Notes: generated from the letters alone by a model not told the origin. A stretch of 64,000 bases of DNA from Neocallimastix lanati (nom. inval.) (GCA_016946835.1 JACVTC010000028.1:289501-353500); one strand, 5' to 3'; positions 1 through 13,366 are shown, counted from the first letter of the stretch. Program-made: numbers and translations.

Positions 1-429
1 TAAATAACAATAATTATGAGCTATAAAAGAATAAAAGTATAATATTGAAGTTACAATAAGTTTAAAACTATATATAATATATAAAATTTTGTATAGTAAA
101 TATATCTAATAGTAATAACAATCATATTTGAACAATTTACAGTTAAAAATACACATTATATTATACTAAATCAATTAATTTAATATTGATTAAACATTTA
201 TTTATTTATTCATGAGGATATCTATACAAAAAAAAAAAAAAAAAAAAAAAAAAAGATTATATAATCTATAATACTACTATCTTTTTTTATTATATAATTT
301 GTAATTATTAAATTGTTTAAACTTTATATTATTTATTTATATATATTATTATTTATATATTTATTTCTTTTATTTTATTTCGAATTTGAATTTGAATTTG
401 ATATTTAAATGTATTTTAATAACATATTA

Positions 430-545
430 GTTTAAGAACAATAAATAAATGAGAGTATAACTTTTATTTTGTTTAAGAATAATAAATAAATGAGAGGATA
501 ACTTTTATTTAGTTTAAGAACAATAAATAATTGAGAAGGTAAACT
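430..545. repeat. Tandem repeat, 41-bp period, about 3 copies
   Basis: Copies begin with GTTTAAGAA at 430, 471 and 512, exactly 41 bp apart, and share the words ATAAATAAATGAGAG and TAACTTTTATTT. The third copy is more diverged. No coding sense is seen. Confidence 0.8.
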
Positions 546-1644
546 CTAAAATAATATTATATTATAAAAAAAAAAAAAAAAAAAAATTTGATATGAATAA
601 ACATATATTTTTCTTTTCATTTTTTAAATTTAATTTATAGGTTATTTAGTTATCTTTGGTTTTAAAAAAAATTTTTTTAAATATTAATTAATTAAACCCG
701 CTATTATTTGAATTTGGATTTATTAAAAAATAATAATAAGAATAAAAATTAAAAAAAAAAAAAAAAAAAAAAGAGAAGAAAATTGAAAATTAATAATATT
801 ATTCTGAACAATACATATAAATAATGTTATTTTTTTATAAACACATATATTGAAGGATATAATTTTTAATTATTCTAGCTATTCTTCCTAACGAATACAT
901 TTAAAAAAAAATATATATATATATATAATTTTATTTTTTCATTCATTTTATTTTTTTTTTTAAATTCTGTATATCATAGAAATATTATGTTTTTTAGCAC
1001 TCCTAAAACCATATAGCATTATTTTATTTTATAACAAAAAAAAAAGTATAATAAAATATATATAAAAATTATAATATTTAATTCAAATTTTTGTTTATTA
1101 TAATATTATAATGTGTTTTTTTTAATTAAACTTCTATTATATTTAATAAGGCTTTAATTTTTTTTTTTTTTTTTTTTATAATTAAAAACTATATTGATTA
1201 AGGTTTATATATAATTAAGATTATTTAATAAATCCATATTTTTAATATTTTATAATATATATTTTTTTTTATATTGGGCTTTAAATAAGAAATATATATT
1301 AAATAATATATAACAATATAATTAATATTTAATATCCAGAATTAGCCTATAATGATTTTGAAATATCGGATAAATTCTTTCAAAACATTAATAACTCTTT
1401 TATCCGGAATTAAAAAAAAAAAAAAAAAAAAAAAATAAAAAGAATGTATATATATATAATTAATAATAATAATAATAATAATAAAAATATTAAAAGGTAA
1501 TATTTATTTATGGTAAATTTATATAAATTATTATTAATTATTATTATTTTTTTTTTATAATTTGATAATACGAAATAATTTCAATTGTTATTGTAAATTT
1601 TGATACTTCTAAAGCTTAACAGATATTTATTTCAAAATGTAAGA

Positions 1645-1678
<34 letters not shown>

Positions 1679-2021
1679 GAATTATTGAAATATCAAATCT
1701 AATAATAAAGAAAAAATTAAAGTAATACTACTACAGAAATTCAAAATACTAAGATTTAATACAAATTCATGTAGTACCACTGATGAAACTCAAAATATTA
1801 AAAATTTAAGTAAACAAATCAAAAACATCTTTACAACTACATAACAAATTTCATATAAACTTAAAAAATAACATCAATGCATCAAATTATTATTAATAAA
1901 TAAATAAATAAATAAATAAATAAAAACATACACAATTAAGATTTATGAATAAATTAATGAATAAATAAGTATGATGAATTTAGTTTTATAACCATTTTGT
2001 TATCTTTTATTACTATGATAA

Positions 2022-2194
2022 ATTTAATTATCAATATATTTATCGAAATAATTATAATTATTTCTTTAAAAAAAAAATAGATTTAATTATCCATAAATTC
2101 ATTAAAATAATTTAATTATTTCTTTAAAAAAAAATAGATTTAATTATCCATAAATTCATTAAAATAATTTAATTATTTTTTTAAAAAAAAAAAA
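2022..2194. repeat. Tandem repeat, 57-59-bp period, 3 copies
   Basis: Copies start with ATTTAATTATC at 2022, 2081 and 2138. The second and third are almost identical, differing mainly in the length of an internal poly(A); the first is more diverged. It is an intergenic minisatellite with no visible function. Confidence 0.8.
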
Positions 2195-3639
2195 TTATAA
2201 AAGATATTATTAATATATTATTAATAAAAATACTATTTTTATCATCATTTCATAATCTAATTGACCTGTCATGTAAAATTAAAAATTTAAATAAAAAGAT
2301 ATAGCTATTCATATTATATATAAATATTCATATTACATATATATATCTATTTTAGTACTGTTATACAATTAAATTTATTCGTTAATTGAATTTTAATCTA
2401 CTTAATATTTCATATGATATGAATAAGTGTGAAATAATTACTATATTTATTATTAATTATTAATGGATAAATATATATATATTAATATTTTATTATTATT
2501 GTATTATATAATTAAATAAATTTAAATTTTCCTTTTTTTTTTTTTTTTTTTTATTTTCTTTGGTTAAATAATGAACCTGTAAGTAATGTCCCTAACTTAA
2601 TATGAATTTTATATTCTATTAAACTAAAATAAAATAAAATATATTTTTAATTTTTTTTTATTAATATATCAATTATTAATATTTTTTATTAAATATTTTT
2701 TTAATTATTAATATTTCAATTATTAATATTATCTATACTCCACATGGTACTTTATTTTTTTTTTATTCAGACGGTCTGTGTAAATGTGAAATTTTTAATT
2801 TAAAGGAAATAATAATTTAAAAAAATTAAATTTATGAAAATTTTAATATATATAGAAATAATTGACTTTTTTTAAAAAAAAAAAAACTTAAAATTTATAA
2901 AAATTATGTTTTTATGCTTTATATATATATATATATATCTTTTTTTATCTTAAATAATTGAAATTTATGAAATTTTTAAATTATTTATTAATAATAATAA
3001 TAATAATAATAAAAAAAATAGTTGATAAATTGATTAATTATAATTATTTTATTATTACTTTTGAATATTATTATTTAAAATTAAAGAATAATAAATCATA
3101 AATTAATTCCTTGGTTTAATAAAATAAAATTAAAATAGTTATAAAAAAAATAATTATATTTTTTTGTATTTTTTTTTTTTTTTTTTTATAATTATGATAT
3201 AAAATAAATAAAAAATAAAAATAATAATTATTTATATTATCATTATTATTATTAAAATTATTTATTATTATTATATTCCTTACTACAACTATATATTATT
3301 AATGTGATTATGAAAATGCTTTCTATGTTTCTTATTGTAATGTACTTTAGAAATTTAATGCATCTCTTTTATTAATTATTAATTATTCGTTATATAGTAT
3401 TTTTTCAAAAATGATATTTTTTTTTTTTTTTTACCTATATTAACTTTTTTTTTTAAATTAATTTTTATATCAATAGGACAAAAAATTTTGTCCTACATAA
3501 AATGAAAATGTAATTCGATAATATATATGTATATATATAGAAATTAAAATAATAATAAAAATAATATTTAAAGGTAAAATTAAATAAAGATGTAAATTAA
3601 TGTATACATGTGCAAATACATATTAATGAAATGTACTTC

Positions 3640-3790
3640 TATAGTTTATATTTTTATTTTATTATATTCAATCTGTACTTTAACATTTGATATTCTATTA
3701 TTTATTTCTATTTTATTTTATTTTATTTTATTTTATTTTATTTTATTTTATTTTATTCAATCTGTACTTTATATTCATATTATACTATTT
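3640..3790 (-). repeat. Dispersed satellite fragment (AAAAT pentamer plus core)
   Basis: On the minus strand this reads as two copies of a core containing AAAGTACAGATTGAAT, separated by about nine AAAAT pentamers. The same core and pentamer make up the large array at 57.7-59.7 kb, and one more copy lies near 49.44 kb. It is therefore an isolated, inverted member of a repeat family dispersed in this genome. Confidence 0.75.
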
Positions 3791-4008
3791 AATATAATTT
3801 AATTTTTATTTTTTAATTTTTATTTTTTAATTTTTATTTTAAATTATTTTAAATTAAAATCAATCTAATTATTATTATTATTTTTTTTTTAAAAAAAAAA
3901 AAAGTATATATATATATACATAATCTAAAAGACTTCTAATTATAATCAACTCTTTGCCAAGAGTAAAGGTTTGTGCCAATGTAGAATTTATTAAGACCAT
4001 CCACTCTG

Positions 4009-4048
4009 TATGGAAATTTGAGATATGTTATGGAAATTTGAGATATGT
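4009..4048. repeat. Perfect 20-bp direct duplication
   Basis: The 20-mer TATGGAAATTTGAGATATGT occurs twice head to tail with no mismatch. It sits in a small patch (3940-4080) that is less A+T-rich than its surroundings, perhaps the remnant of an unidentified element. Confidence 0.7.
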
Positions 4049-5606
4049 AAAAAGAGATTAAAGGTTTCATTTTACTCTTTTTTTTCTTATTGTTTCCCAA
4101 AATAATAGTAATAAAAAAATAAAAAACTAAAAATTATAATAAATTTTAATTTAAATTATATATTGATAATATTGAAACTCTCATGAATTGTAATGTAATA
4201 TTGAAATTATTAAATAACTTTAATTAATACAATTCTAATAAGAAATGAAAAATATAGGAAATTTTTTAAAGTAGACTTTTGAAATCATCATAATAATAAT
4301 AAATAATAAATAATAATAATAAATTAATAATAAAATCAATTAAAAAAAAATTATTATTATATAACCTTAATTAATTCAGTTTTGAGAAATGAAAAATATA
4401 AAAAATTATAAATATGGACTTTTTAAATCAGTGTTATATTAATGATAACAACAAAAAAGAAAGTTAAAAATAAACTTTTTATATAATAAAAATAGTAATA
4501 ATAATATAATTTATTAATATAAAAAATTGAAAAATAAAATAGATGAACTTGATGTAATAATATATATAATCATAATCATGATAATAAAAAAAAAAAGAAA
4601 AAAATGATATTGATTTTTATTATTTATTAATTAATATTTAAAACAAAATATTATCATCATAAAAAATTTTTGTGGGCACTTTGAAATTGATTATTAATAG
4701 CAAAGAAAAACACAAAAAAAAAAAAGCAAAAAAAAAAATTTTTTTTTAAAATTCATTTATTAATATAATAAAATTAATTATATAATTATTTTATATCATA
4801 TACATATTAATATATTAATATGCCAAGTCTTAAATAAATTCATTATATGTAAATAATATATATCTTTTTATTTGTTTTTTTAATTTTATTAAGATTATTT
4901 TATATTAAATTATCTTAAGTTGATTTATTATTTTATATAAATTGTTTCCAAAATAAATAATTTTTTTTTTTTAATATTGTTGAGAACAATATAAAAAAAA
5001 AAGATAATATTAAAATGGCACATAAAAAAAAAAAAAACGGTTAAAAATTAACAATAATTTTAAAAAGTTTAAAATAAATTAATAAAAAATAAGTTTTAAA
5101 ATAAAAAATAAATTAAAAAGTACAAAATAATTTATAAAAATATAAAATAAAGTTCTAAATGATTAAAAAAAAACAAAAATTTAAAAATTAAAAAGAAAAA
5201 AAAAAAAGATGTTCGTTCATTTATATTATATTATTATTATTACTATTATTGACCAAAATCATATAAATTAAAGAAAATAAATTTTGAATTAAATTTTTAA
5301 AAAATATTAATTTATACGTTACACACTGATGTAACTTTTAATATATTACTTTTTTGATAATTAAATATAGATAATAAATTAAATTCAAGACCACAATTTT
5401 AAATATGATTATTTGTATATTATAAAAAATAATTCTTACTATTAGAAAAATATCATATTTGAAAATATCTAATATTTTTTGTTAAGATTTAAGATATTTT
5501 TAACTAAAGTATGTTATTATTATTTTTAAAAACTTAGTAATATTTAAACATAATCAGTTTTTTTGAACAAAGTAATACTTCTATAATTATTTTTATTGAA
5601 AACTAG

Positions 5607-5735
5607 GTAATCATTTCATAATCATTTCCTTTGTAAAAATGGTAATCTTTCCATAATCATTTCCTTTATAAAAATGGTAATCTTTCCTTTCCTTAATTAT
5701 TTCTTTTGTAAATTAGATAATCTTCCCATAATTAT
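5607..5735. repeat. Tandem repeat, 35-bp period, about 3.5 copies
   Basis: Copies begin with GTAATC at 5607, 5642 and 5677, 35 bp apart, with a further degenerate copy near 5710. Shared words are CATAATCATTTCCTTT and TAAAAATG. It lies about 0.8-0.95 kb upstream of the esterase start; a regulatory role is possible but not shown. Confidence 0.75.
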
Positions 5736-6362
5736 TGTCTCCATAGAATAATAAATTTTTTATAAATTTTATGAAACTCATTAATTTATTTTTATAGAAA
5801 ATAATAGAATTAGAATTTCTTAGGTTTTTTGAAACAAAATATTAAAAATGAATTATTTTTTTTTTTTAATATTTTATCTTTTTTTTTTAAAGTTGTTGTA
5901 AAACATTATCTTTTTTTCTAAAATAGATAAAAATAAAAAAAAAAAAATAAAATCTAATTCTGAAAACAATGTTTTTTTTTTTTTTTTTCTATTTCATATT
6001 ACAATTCAATTTAATAATTAAATTAATTTAATAATTAAATTAATTTAAGTTAATTATATTAATTTATTTTAGAGTTTATTCTATTTAACCAAAAATTATT
6101 AAATATGAATGAAAAATAATAAACCTTATTGATTAATTAAGTTTTTCATTATATATAAATAATTTTATTATATTGTTATAGATTTTAATTTCTAAAACAT
6201 ATAATTAATTATATTATTTATATATTATTATACATATTGGATATTAAAACGATTATATTATATTATATTATAAATTTATATTATTTATATGTTTATTAAA
6301 TTAAACTTTAATAATATATTTTTTTTATTAATTTATATAATAAAAAAAAAAATTTTTTTTAG

Positions 6363-6370
6363 TATAAATA
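6363..6370 (+). promoter_or_regulatory. Candidate TATA box of the esterase gene
   Basis: TATAAATA lies about 190 bp upstream of the esterase start codon, in the only nearby block not dominated by homopolymers. In such A+T-rich DNA this word also arises by chance, so the assignment rests on position only. Confidence 0.3.
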
Positions 6371-6558
6371 GAATGAAAAAAATTTTTTTTTTTCATTTTC
6401 ATTATTATAAATTATATAAATATTAGAAATAAATAATATTATATAATATTATATTGTAAAATTAGTAGTAAAAACATAAGAAAAATAGAAATTAATTTCA
6501 ATATATTTATTTATTTTAGTTATAGTATTGTAAATATATATAAAAAATTATAATCAAA

Positions 6559-7926
6559 ATGAAAACTTGTTCAGTTTTATCAATTGTTGCCCTATTATTA
6601 ACTACTAAGGCTTCAGCTGACTGCTGGTCAGAAAAATTAGGTTGGCCATGTTGTAGTAAGGGTAACACTGAAGTTTACTATGTTGATGATGATGGTGATT
6701 GGGGTGTTGAAAATGACGATTGGTGTGGTATGGAAAAAGAACAACCATCTAATAATGCTACAGAACAACCTGCTAACCAAGGAGGTAATCCATGGGATCA
6801 AGGTAACCAAGGTGGTAACCCATTTGGTGGTATGCCATGGGGTCAAGGTAATCAAGGTGGTAATCCATGGGGCCAAGGTAATCAAGGAGGAAATCCATGG
6901 GGTCAAGGAAATCAAGGTGGTAATCCATGGGGCCAAGGTAACCAAGGTGGTAACCCATGGGGACAAGGTAATCAAGGTGGTAATCCATGGGGTCAAGGTA
7001 ACCAAGGAGGTAATCCATTCGGTGGTCAAGGCCAACAAGGAGGTAATCCAGATAATAATCCATTCCTTGGTGAACCAAGTCAAAACCAAGGTGGTGACTC
7101 TAACTACAACACTGTTGCTGCCTCTGGTAGTGAAGTCGATTGCTCTGGAAAGACCCTTAAGAGCAACACCAACCTCACTATTAACGGTCGTAAGGTTATT
7201 GTAAAATTCCCAAGTGGTTTCTCAGGTGATAAGGCTGCTCCACTTCTTATTAACTATCACCCAATTATGGGTAGTGCTTCTCAATGGGAAGGTGGTTCTC
7301 AAACTGCAAAGGCTGCCCTTAGTGATGGTGCAATTGTTGCCTTTATGGATGGTGCACAAGGTCCAATGGGTCAAGCTTGGAACGTTGGTCCATGTTGTAC
7401 TGATGCTGATGATGTTCAATTCACTCGTGATTTCATTAAGGAAATCACTAGTAAGGCTTGTGTAGATCCAAAGCGTATTTACGCTGCTGGTTTCTCTATG
7501 GGTGGTGGTATGTCTAACTACGCTGGTTGTTTCCTTTCTGATGTTATTGCTGCTGCTGCTCCATCTGCCTTTGATCTTGCTAAGGAAATTGTTGATGCTG
7601 GTAAGTGTAAGCCAACTCGTGCTTTCCCAATACTTAACTTCCGTGGTACTCAAGATAACATTGTTATGTACAATGGTGGTCTTTCCCAAGTTGTCCAAGG
7701 TAAGCCAATTACCTTCATGGGTGCTAAGAACAACTTTAAGGAATGGGCTAAGATGAACGGTTGTACCGGTGAACCAAAACAAAATAACCCAGGAAACAAC
7801 TGTGAAATGTACGAAAACTGTAAGGACGGTGCTAAGGTTGGTCTTTGCACTATTAACGGTGGTGGTCACTCTGAAGGTGATGGTAAGATGGGATGGAACT
7901 TCCTTAAGCAATTCAAGCTTCCATAA
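6559..7926 (+). CDS. Secreted dockerin-bearing CE1 esterase (feruloyl esterase-like)
   Basis: This 455-residue, intron-free gene encodes a cellulosome enzyme. A signal peptide covers about residues 1-20 (cleavage after KASA). A single fungal dockerin/CBM10-type module follows (about 21-58, Cys at 22, 31, 32 and 56, with Trp residues and an acidic loop). A Gly/Asn/Gln/Pro linker (about 66-180) contains near-identical [10 protein letters not shown] decapeptides. The catalytic domain (about 190-455) resembles the CE1/PHB-depolymerase-type esterases: nucleophile elbow GFSMGG with Ser313, probable acid Asp366 in GTQDN, and His437 in GGGHSEG. Family knowledge suggests it cuts ferulate or other acyl esters on hemicellulose and docks on scaffoldin outside the cell. 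The catalytic part is clearly richer in G+C than other genes here, with different codon use, in line with bacterial acquisition as reported for many gut-fungal enzymes. The exact substrate is inferred; acetyl esterase is the alternative. Confidence 0.92.
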   Translation: MKTCSVLSIVALLLTTKASADCWSEKLGWPCCSKGNTEVYYVDDDGDWGVENDDWCGMEKEQPSNNATEQPANQGGNPWDQGNQGGNPFGGMPWGQGNQGGNPWGQGNQGGNPWGQGNQGGNPWGQGNQGGNPWGQGNQGGNPWGQGNQGGNPFGGQGQQGGNPDNNPFLGEPSQNQGGDSNYNTVAASGSEVDCSGKTLKSNTNLTINGRKVIVKFPSGFSGDKAAPLLINYHPIMGSASQWEGGSQTAKAALSDGAIVAFMDGAQGPMGQAWNVGPCCTDADDVQFTRDFIKEITSKACVDPKRIYAAGFSMGGGMSNYAGCFLSDVIAAAAPSAFDLAKEIVDAGKCKPTRAFPILNFRGTQDNIVMYNGGLSQVVQGKPITFMGAKNNFKEWAKMNGCTGEPKQNNPGNNCEMYENCKDGAKVGLCTINGGGHSEGDGKMGWNFLKQFKLP

Positions 7927-7935
7927 GCTTATTTC

Positions 7936-7941
7936 AATAAA
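7936..7941 (+). terminator. Candidate poly(A) signal of the esterase gene
   Basis: AATAAA occurs 10 bp after the esterase stop codon. The word is common in this A+T-rich DNA, so only its position supports the call. A 13-bp-arm inverted repeat follows at 8161-8191. Confidence 0.3.
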
Positions 7942-8374
7942 TTAACAGTAAATTTTATTAATAATTAATTTGTATATATATAATATATGTTATATAATAT
8001 ATATATATAGTGTATAAAAAGTAATAATAAAAAAAAAGTATATTATTTTTTTTAAAAGATATTAAATTAATTGAAAGTAAAAAAGTTATATAATCATTAA
8101 TATTAAAAGCTGGACTTTAAAAAATATCATTTTATTAATAAAAGCTTTTTGAATTGTAATATTTATGTTTTAATTTATTTAAAACATAAATAAAATTAAT
8201 ATTAAATTTATTTTATTTATTATTATTATTTTTTTTTTTTTTAAATTGTTAAAATATTGAAAAATTATTTTTGTAAAATAAATGAGATGTACAAAAAAAA
8301 AAAAGTTTATCTGTTATACAATACAAAAAATTAATATAAATAAATAAATAAAATTTGTTCTTTTAAAATTAAAA

Positions 8375-8409
<35 letters not shown>

Positions 8410-8519
8410 ACTGTTTATTTATTATTACTATTTTTTTTTTCTATTGTTTTTTTTCCTTCATATTATGTGAATATTTGTATAATGATATTAATTATAATAT
8501 TGCTAAAAAGAACAAGAAT
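7942..8519. other. Intergenic spacer with 3' hairpin
   Basis: A+T-rich spacer between the esterase and the LINE relic. It holds an inverted repeat at 8161-8191 (13-bp arms ATTTATGTTTTAA and TTAAAACATAAAT, 5-nt loop) and long poly(A) near 8377-8407. No gene is seen. Confidence 0.6.
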
Positions 8520-8995
8520 TTTAGTTAATTCAGGATTATATACTGGATTAAAGGATTTTCAAATGGGAATAGCTTTACATCCCTTTATTGTGTTTCCAAA
8601 GAACTTAACATTCCTCCTCTTTCGGCGAAATGTGTGATTGCTCAGGTAATGTATTTTAAAAAATGGAAAAACTCCAATTGTATTATTTCTATGTTATTAC
8701 TTGCAATAACGGACGTTGTGTTATCATCGAGGAACGGGAAAAGTTAGAGGCTATTGCTTCTAACACACTTTTATAATTTTATAATATATAATATTTTATT
8801 TCATGTATTTTATTATTTTTTTTTCTTTAAAATCATGTAATTTTATTATTATTATAAATTAAAAAAAAGTTTTCTCTAAGTCTAAAAAAAAAAAAAAAAA
8901 AAAAAAAAAACTTAGAGATATATTACGTTGTAGATGTCATGCATGGGATAAAGAAAGTAAAATTTTAGCATGACAAATTAGATAAATTTCCCTCG

Positions 8996-9031
<36 letters not shown>

Positions 9032-9905
9032 CAATTGTAAACTATTACTGGAATAGAGATATGACAAGGAAAATTAATCAAGGCTAAGGCTTATAAAAAA
9101 AAATAAATTTAAGAAAACTATGGATAACCTAAAGCTCAACTTCAAGTATTCTAAATATAGCTTTTGCTTCCGTTGGGTACTTCGTGCCAGATGTGGAAAT
9201 AAATTCGATGTTCGTGTTGCCAAAGCCGCCAACAGAGTTGAAAGACAACTGTCTAGAAAGGTGTCCTTGTTGTTATGGAAAAATATAGTAATCTTCGATT
9301 GGAAAATTGGTTTTCTATATGCTATCTTTTCCATGAATTTCGAATAAAATATTTTAAGAATATTGAAATTCTTTTATGAAAAATTTTTTATTATTTCCAA
9401 ATATTGTCCAATATCAAATAGTAATGTAAACACTGTTATTACACAGATATGCATAATTTAGAATGAAGTACAGATTCTGATAGTAGTAACGAAGAGTATA
9501 TAATATTAATAAAAATAACAATAGAAATAATAATATTGTTAATAATAGAAGAATTAGTGATAGAGTGAATAGGAATATTAATATCAGTAATAGTGAAAAT
9601 AACAGTGTCGTTAACTAAAAATGTAGTGAATAGATCTGCGGCTCTCTCTACAGAAATTATATCTATAAGGGCTAGTTCTCCGACAAGGGGTTGCTCTTCC
9701 GATGGTATAAGCGTAAACTAACCAGTTGCATCAACCCTGAAAATAGCAGTTAAGACAGGCTAACAGATGTCAATACCTCTGAAGGAAAAGGACCATAAAT
9801 TTTCTATTCAGATAGTCAACTCGAACCCTCATCCGGAATAAGAATTCCCTTTTTAAAACTGAAATCTTATAATCTTGGAGGTGAGGTTCGCTGCCTATGA
9901 ACTTT
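8520..9905 (+). mobile_element. Decayed LINE (non-LTR retrotransposon), 3' part
   Basis: This island is much less A+T-rich than its flanks and reads as broken protein on the plus strand. Around 8525-8750 one frame gives KELNIPPLSAKCVIAQ followed by FKKWKNSNCIISMLL, the style of the region after the LINE reverse transcriptase (thumb). Around 9105-9290 KFKKTMDNLKLNF and FCFRWVLRARCGNKFDVRVA appear, and in a neighbouring frame NCLERCPCC, resembling the Cys-rich tail of LINE ORF2. The frame change between these two lies near 9240-9250, and stop codons interrupt all parts. Runs of about 25-30 A at 8886-8910 and 9001-9030 have expanded inside it. From 9470 an Asn/Ser-rich tail and further stop-ridden reading continue to about 9900. 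It is a dead fragment lacking endonuclease and RT core. Family assignment rests on motif style, so confidence is moderate. Confidence 0.5.
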
Positions 9906-11060
9906 ATTTTTTTTTTTTTTCTGAATTTTATTTATACACTTTAATTTTTGAATATTACTTTTTTTTTTATTTCACATTACTATTTTAAATATTATTTTGT
10001 TCTAATTGTATATATATATAACAATATTTATTTATTTTTTTTATTAATTCTGTATTTTTTTTTTCTTTTTTTTTTTTTAAAAAAAAAAAAAAGTATATAA
10101 ATAAATTATTATATTGATACATATATTTATATATTATTATATGAGATAATAAAAATCATTTGAATGTATATTAACGAAATTAAATTAAAATATATATTTC
10201 TAATAATATGTTAATAATATATAGGAAATTTGTATGGAAACTTTAATTATTGTAGATTAATAATACATATTTAATAATGCATTACAGTCCTTAGTGTAAA
10301 TTTGATATAAAATAAAATATTTAAATTAACGAAATATTTAAATTTAATAATAAAATTTTATTATTTTTAGTAAATAACCATTCCATTAAAAATTAATTAA
10401 TAAAAAAAAATTATTATTTATATAGGATTTATTATATTAAATATATAAATATATTTTTATTTATATTATTAAAATAAAAATTTTTTTTTTTTAAATAATT
10501 ATTAATTAATATATATTGAATTAATTTTATTTTATTTTATTTTATTTTTTTTTTTTTTTTTATTAAAAATATTAAATAGTCATTTAATAATTAATGTTTT
10601 TAACTCATTCATAACTCAGTATACCAATTTAAATGTTATATAATTTGAATAATATTTTAATTATTTATTGTATTTTTTTTTTTTATTTCTTTTAAAAAAA
10701 AAAAAATGTATATTAAAAAATATTAATATATTGAGGGTATATCTTAATATATCTAAAACTAAAATTATTGATGATGTAGTTTGTAACTATTAAAAAAATT
10801 TATATCAATAAAATAAATTTTTTTGTTTAAAGAAAAATGAAATTATGATATTTGATATAATTTTATCTTAAATTTTTTTTTTTTTTTATTAAGAATAATA
10901 ATATTGTTATTAATACTATTATTAAAAAAATAAAAATTCGATTGTAAAAAAAAAAAATTAAAAAAATTATTTTTTTTTTTAAACTACCAAAAACTACCAT
11001 GTTATCCTTTTTTATAAAAAAAAAAAAAAAAAGAAACCAAAAATGAAATCAAATAAATAA

Positions 11061-11093
<33 letters not shown>

Positions 11094-12117
11094 AACCAAA
11101 TAAATAAATAAAAAAAAAAAAAAAAAAAAAAAAGAAAGAAACCAAAAATGAAACCAGATTATAAAAAAAAAAAAAGGGAAAGAAAAAAAAATTAAATATT
11201 TTTTATTTTTATTTATTTATTTATTTATTTATTTTATTATTTTTATTATTATTGTTGTTGTTGTTGTTATTATTATTATTAGTTATATTAATTATATTAA
11301 TTATATTTATTTATTTTTTAATTGCTATTTTAAATATATATATGCATATAGATATATATTTTGTTATTAGTATTTATTAATATTAATTTTTTTTTTTTTT
11401 TTTTTTTGATTATTTTTTTTTTAAATATATATGTTTATAAATAGGTAATGAATCATATATATATATAAATATATTTATAATTAGTATTAATATTAGTATT
11501 AGTATTAGTATTAGTATTAGTATTAAATTTATTTAATTATTATTATTATTATTATTTACCTTTTTTTATTTTATGTTATTTTATTTTATTTTATTTATTT
11601 TATTTTTATTTTTTATTTTTTTTTCAAATTTATTACTAAATTTTGTTTTTGATATTAATTATTATTATTTTTATTATTGATTTTTATTTTTTATTTTTAT
11701 TTTTTTTTATTTTAATTTTTAATTTTATATTATTTTAATTTAATTTTTATATTATTTATTTAGTAGTATTATTTTGTTTGTTTATTTGTTTTTATTTTAT
11801 TGTATTTATTATTATTATAGATTTTTTTTTTTTGTATTTGCATTGATAATATTCTTTGAATAATATTATTATATTGGTATTTATTTTATCTATTTTATTA
11901 TATATATATTTTTTTAATTCTTAATAATAAGATTAATAATATATATATAATTGTTTTTTATTTCTATTAATTTTTCTTTTTATTATATCAAATATATATA
12001 TAAATATATATTTATAGTTTTATATTTAACTATTCTATTATATATTTGATATTTAAAAAAAATTTTTTTTTTTCTTTTTAATTCTCTGTTAATATATATA
12101 TAATATATATATAAATA
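9906..12117. other. Gene-free A+T-rich spacer
   Basis: Almost entirely A/T with homopolymers, including GAAACCAAA-containing poly(A) blocks repeated three times at 11030-11155 and a TTAGTA microsatellite at 11481-11525. No coding sense or RNA gene is seen. It follows the 3' end of the Laa2-like gene, so it may hold that gene's 3' untranslated region. Confidence 0.6.
11481..11525. repeat. (TTAGTA)n hexanucleotide microsatellite
   Basis: About seven consecutive copies of TTAGTA/ATTAGT are seen. It is not a known fungal telomere motif (TTAGGG) and is probably a simple slippage repeat. Confidence 0.8.
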
Positions 12118-12190
12118 TTAATGTTTTGAAGATTTCCTTCCTTTCATAAATGAATTATTTAATCCAATGGAACGTCCTAGAGTTGAGGAA

Positions 12191-12221
<31 letters not shown>

Positions 12222-13216
12222 AAAATAAAAAAAAATTATTTCATTTTAATACAAATATATATATATAGTATTAATATAAATTAAAATAATAAACATATAT
12301 TGATTTCTAATGAAAATGTTTCAACTATTAAAACTAAATTTAATTTTAATTTTTATTTTTCATTATTACTATTATTATTAATTTTTTTTTTTTTTCTTTT
12401 TTTTTTTTATTTTCAATTTTTTTTTTTATTTTCAATTTTTTTTTTTTTTACCTTTTGGAGACATTTGTTTTTGTTTAGCATGTTGAACTAAACATGCAAT
12501 CATTTTATCATTCATTTCAGCATCTAATTTTTTTTTTTAATAATACATATATATATATATTATTTTTTTTAAAAAAAAAAAAAAAAAAATTAAAAATTAA
12601 AAATTTAATATTTCCGATATATATATATATAATAGTTTATATATTTTATTTTATTTTATTTTATTTTATTTTATTTTATTTTATTTTTTTATTTTACCCA
12701 TTTTAAGTTGTTCTTTTTGATCTAAAACAATGTTCAAATATTCATTAGAATTTTGGGTTGCTTCTATTACAGATTTAATTAATTCTTGAAGTTCTTTCTT
12801 TGTCTTTGTTTTTAATGATTCTTTTTTTTTTTTTTTTTTTTTTTTTTTGTTTGTTTGTTTGTTTGTTTTAAGCAAAAACAACAAATATATCAATAAATAA
12901 TAAATAAATTAATAAAAAATAAAATTTTTTTTAAAGATTTCATTTATATAAATATTTTAATTTTAGTTATTATTAATTTATTTAATTATTTTTTTATCTA
13001 CCTGGATCAATACCAGCTAATTTTTTGGCCTTTTCATATTTTTCATTCATATCATCTATATCTATTTCTTGTTCTTTTTCATCTGATTTTTTATTACCAC
13101 CTTTACTATTCTTTTTTAATCTTAAAAACTTTAATCTTGAAGATTTTGGTGAATTTATCTTAATCGTTGAATTGGAACGACTATCAAGATTATCATTCTT
13201 GAACTAATTAAAAGAG

Positions 13217-13259
<43 letters not shown>

Positions 13260-13324
13260 GTAAATGAGAAAAATGTGAGATTAAAAAATAAATATAAATA
13301 AATATAAATAAGATAAATAAATTT

Positions 13325-13366
<42 letters not shown>

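Larger units (their letters stand above)
1..6362. other. Gene-free A+T-rich region
   Basis: No reading frame here has real protein character. The stretch is nearly pure A/T with many poly(A), poly(T) and (AT)n runs and several short tandem repeats listed separately. The only slightly more complex patch is near 3940-4080. I see no RNA gene. It forms the upstream flank of the dockerin-esterase gene. Confidence 0.7.

Noticed and set aside
3608-3802. A 64-codon hydrophobic frame
   Set aside because: It is the translation of A/T simple sequence and the dispersed satellite fragment.
6637-7911. Overlapping open frames on both strands of the esterase gene
   Set aside because: Shadows of the repetitive linker and of the G+C-richer catalytic domain; they lack family motifs.
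9074-9347. A 75-86-codon frame on either strand as a small host gene
   Set aside because: It is embedded in the LINE relic; its motifs continue across a frame change into the Cys-rich LINE tail, so it is not an independent gene.
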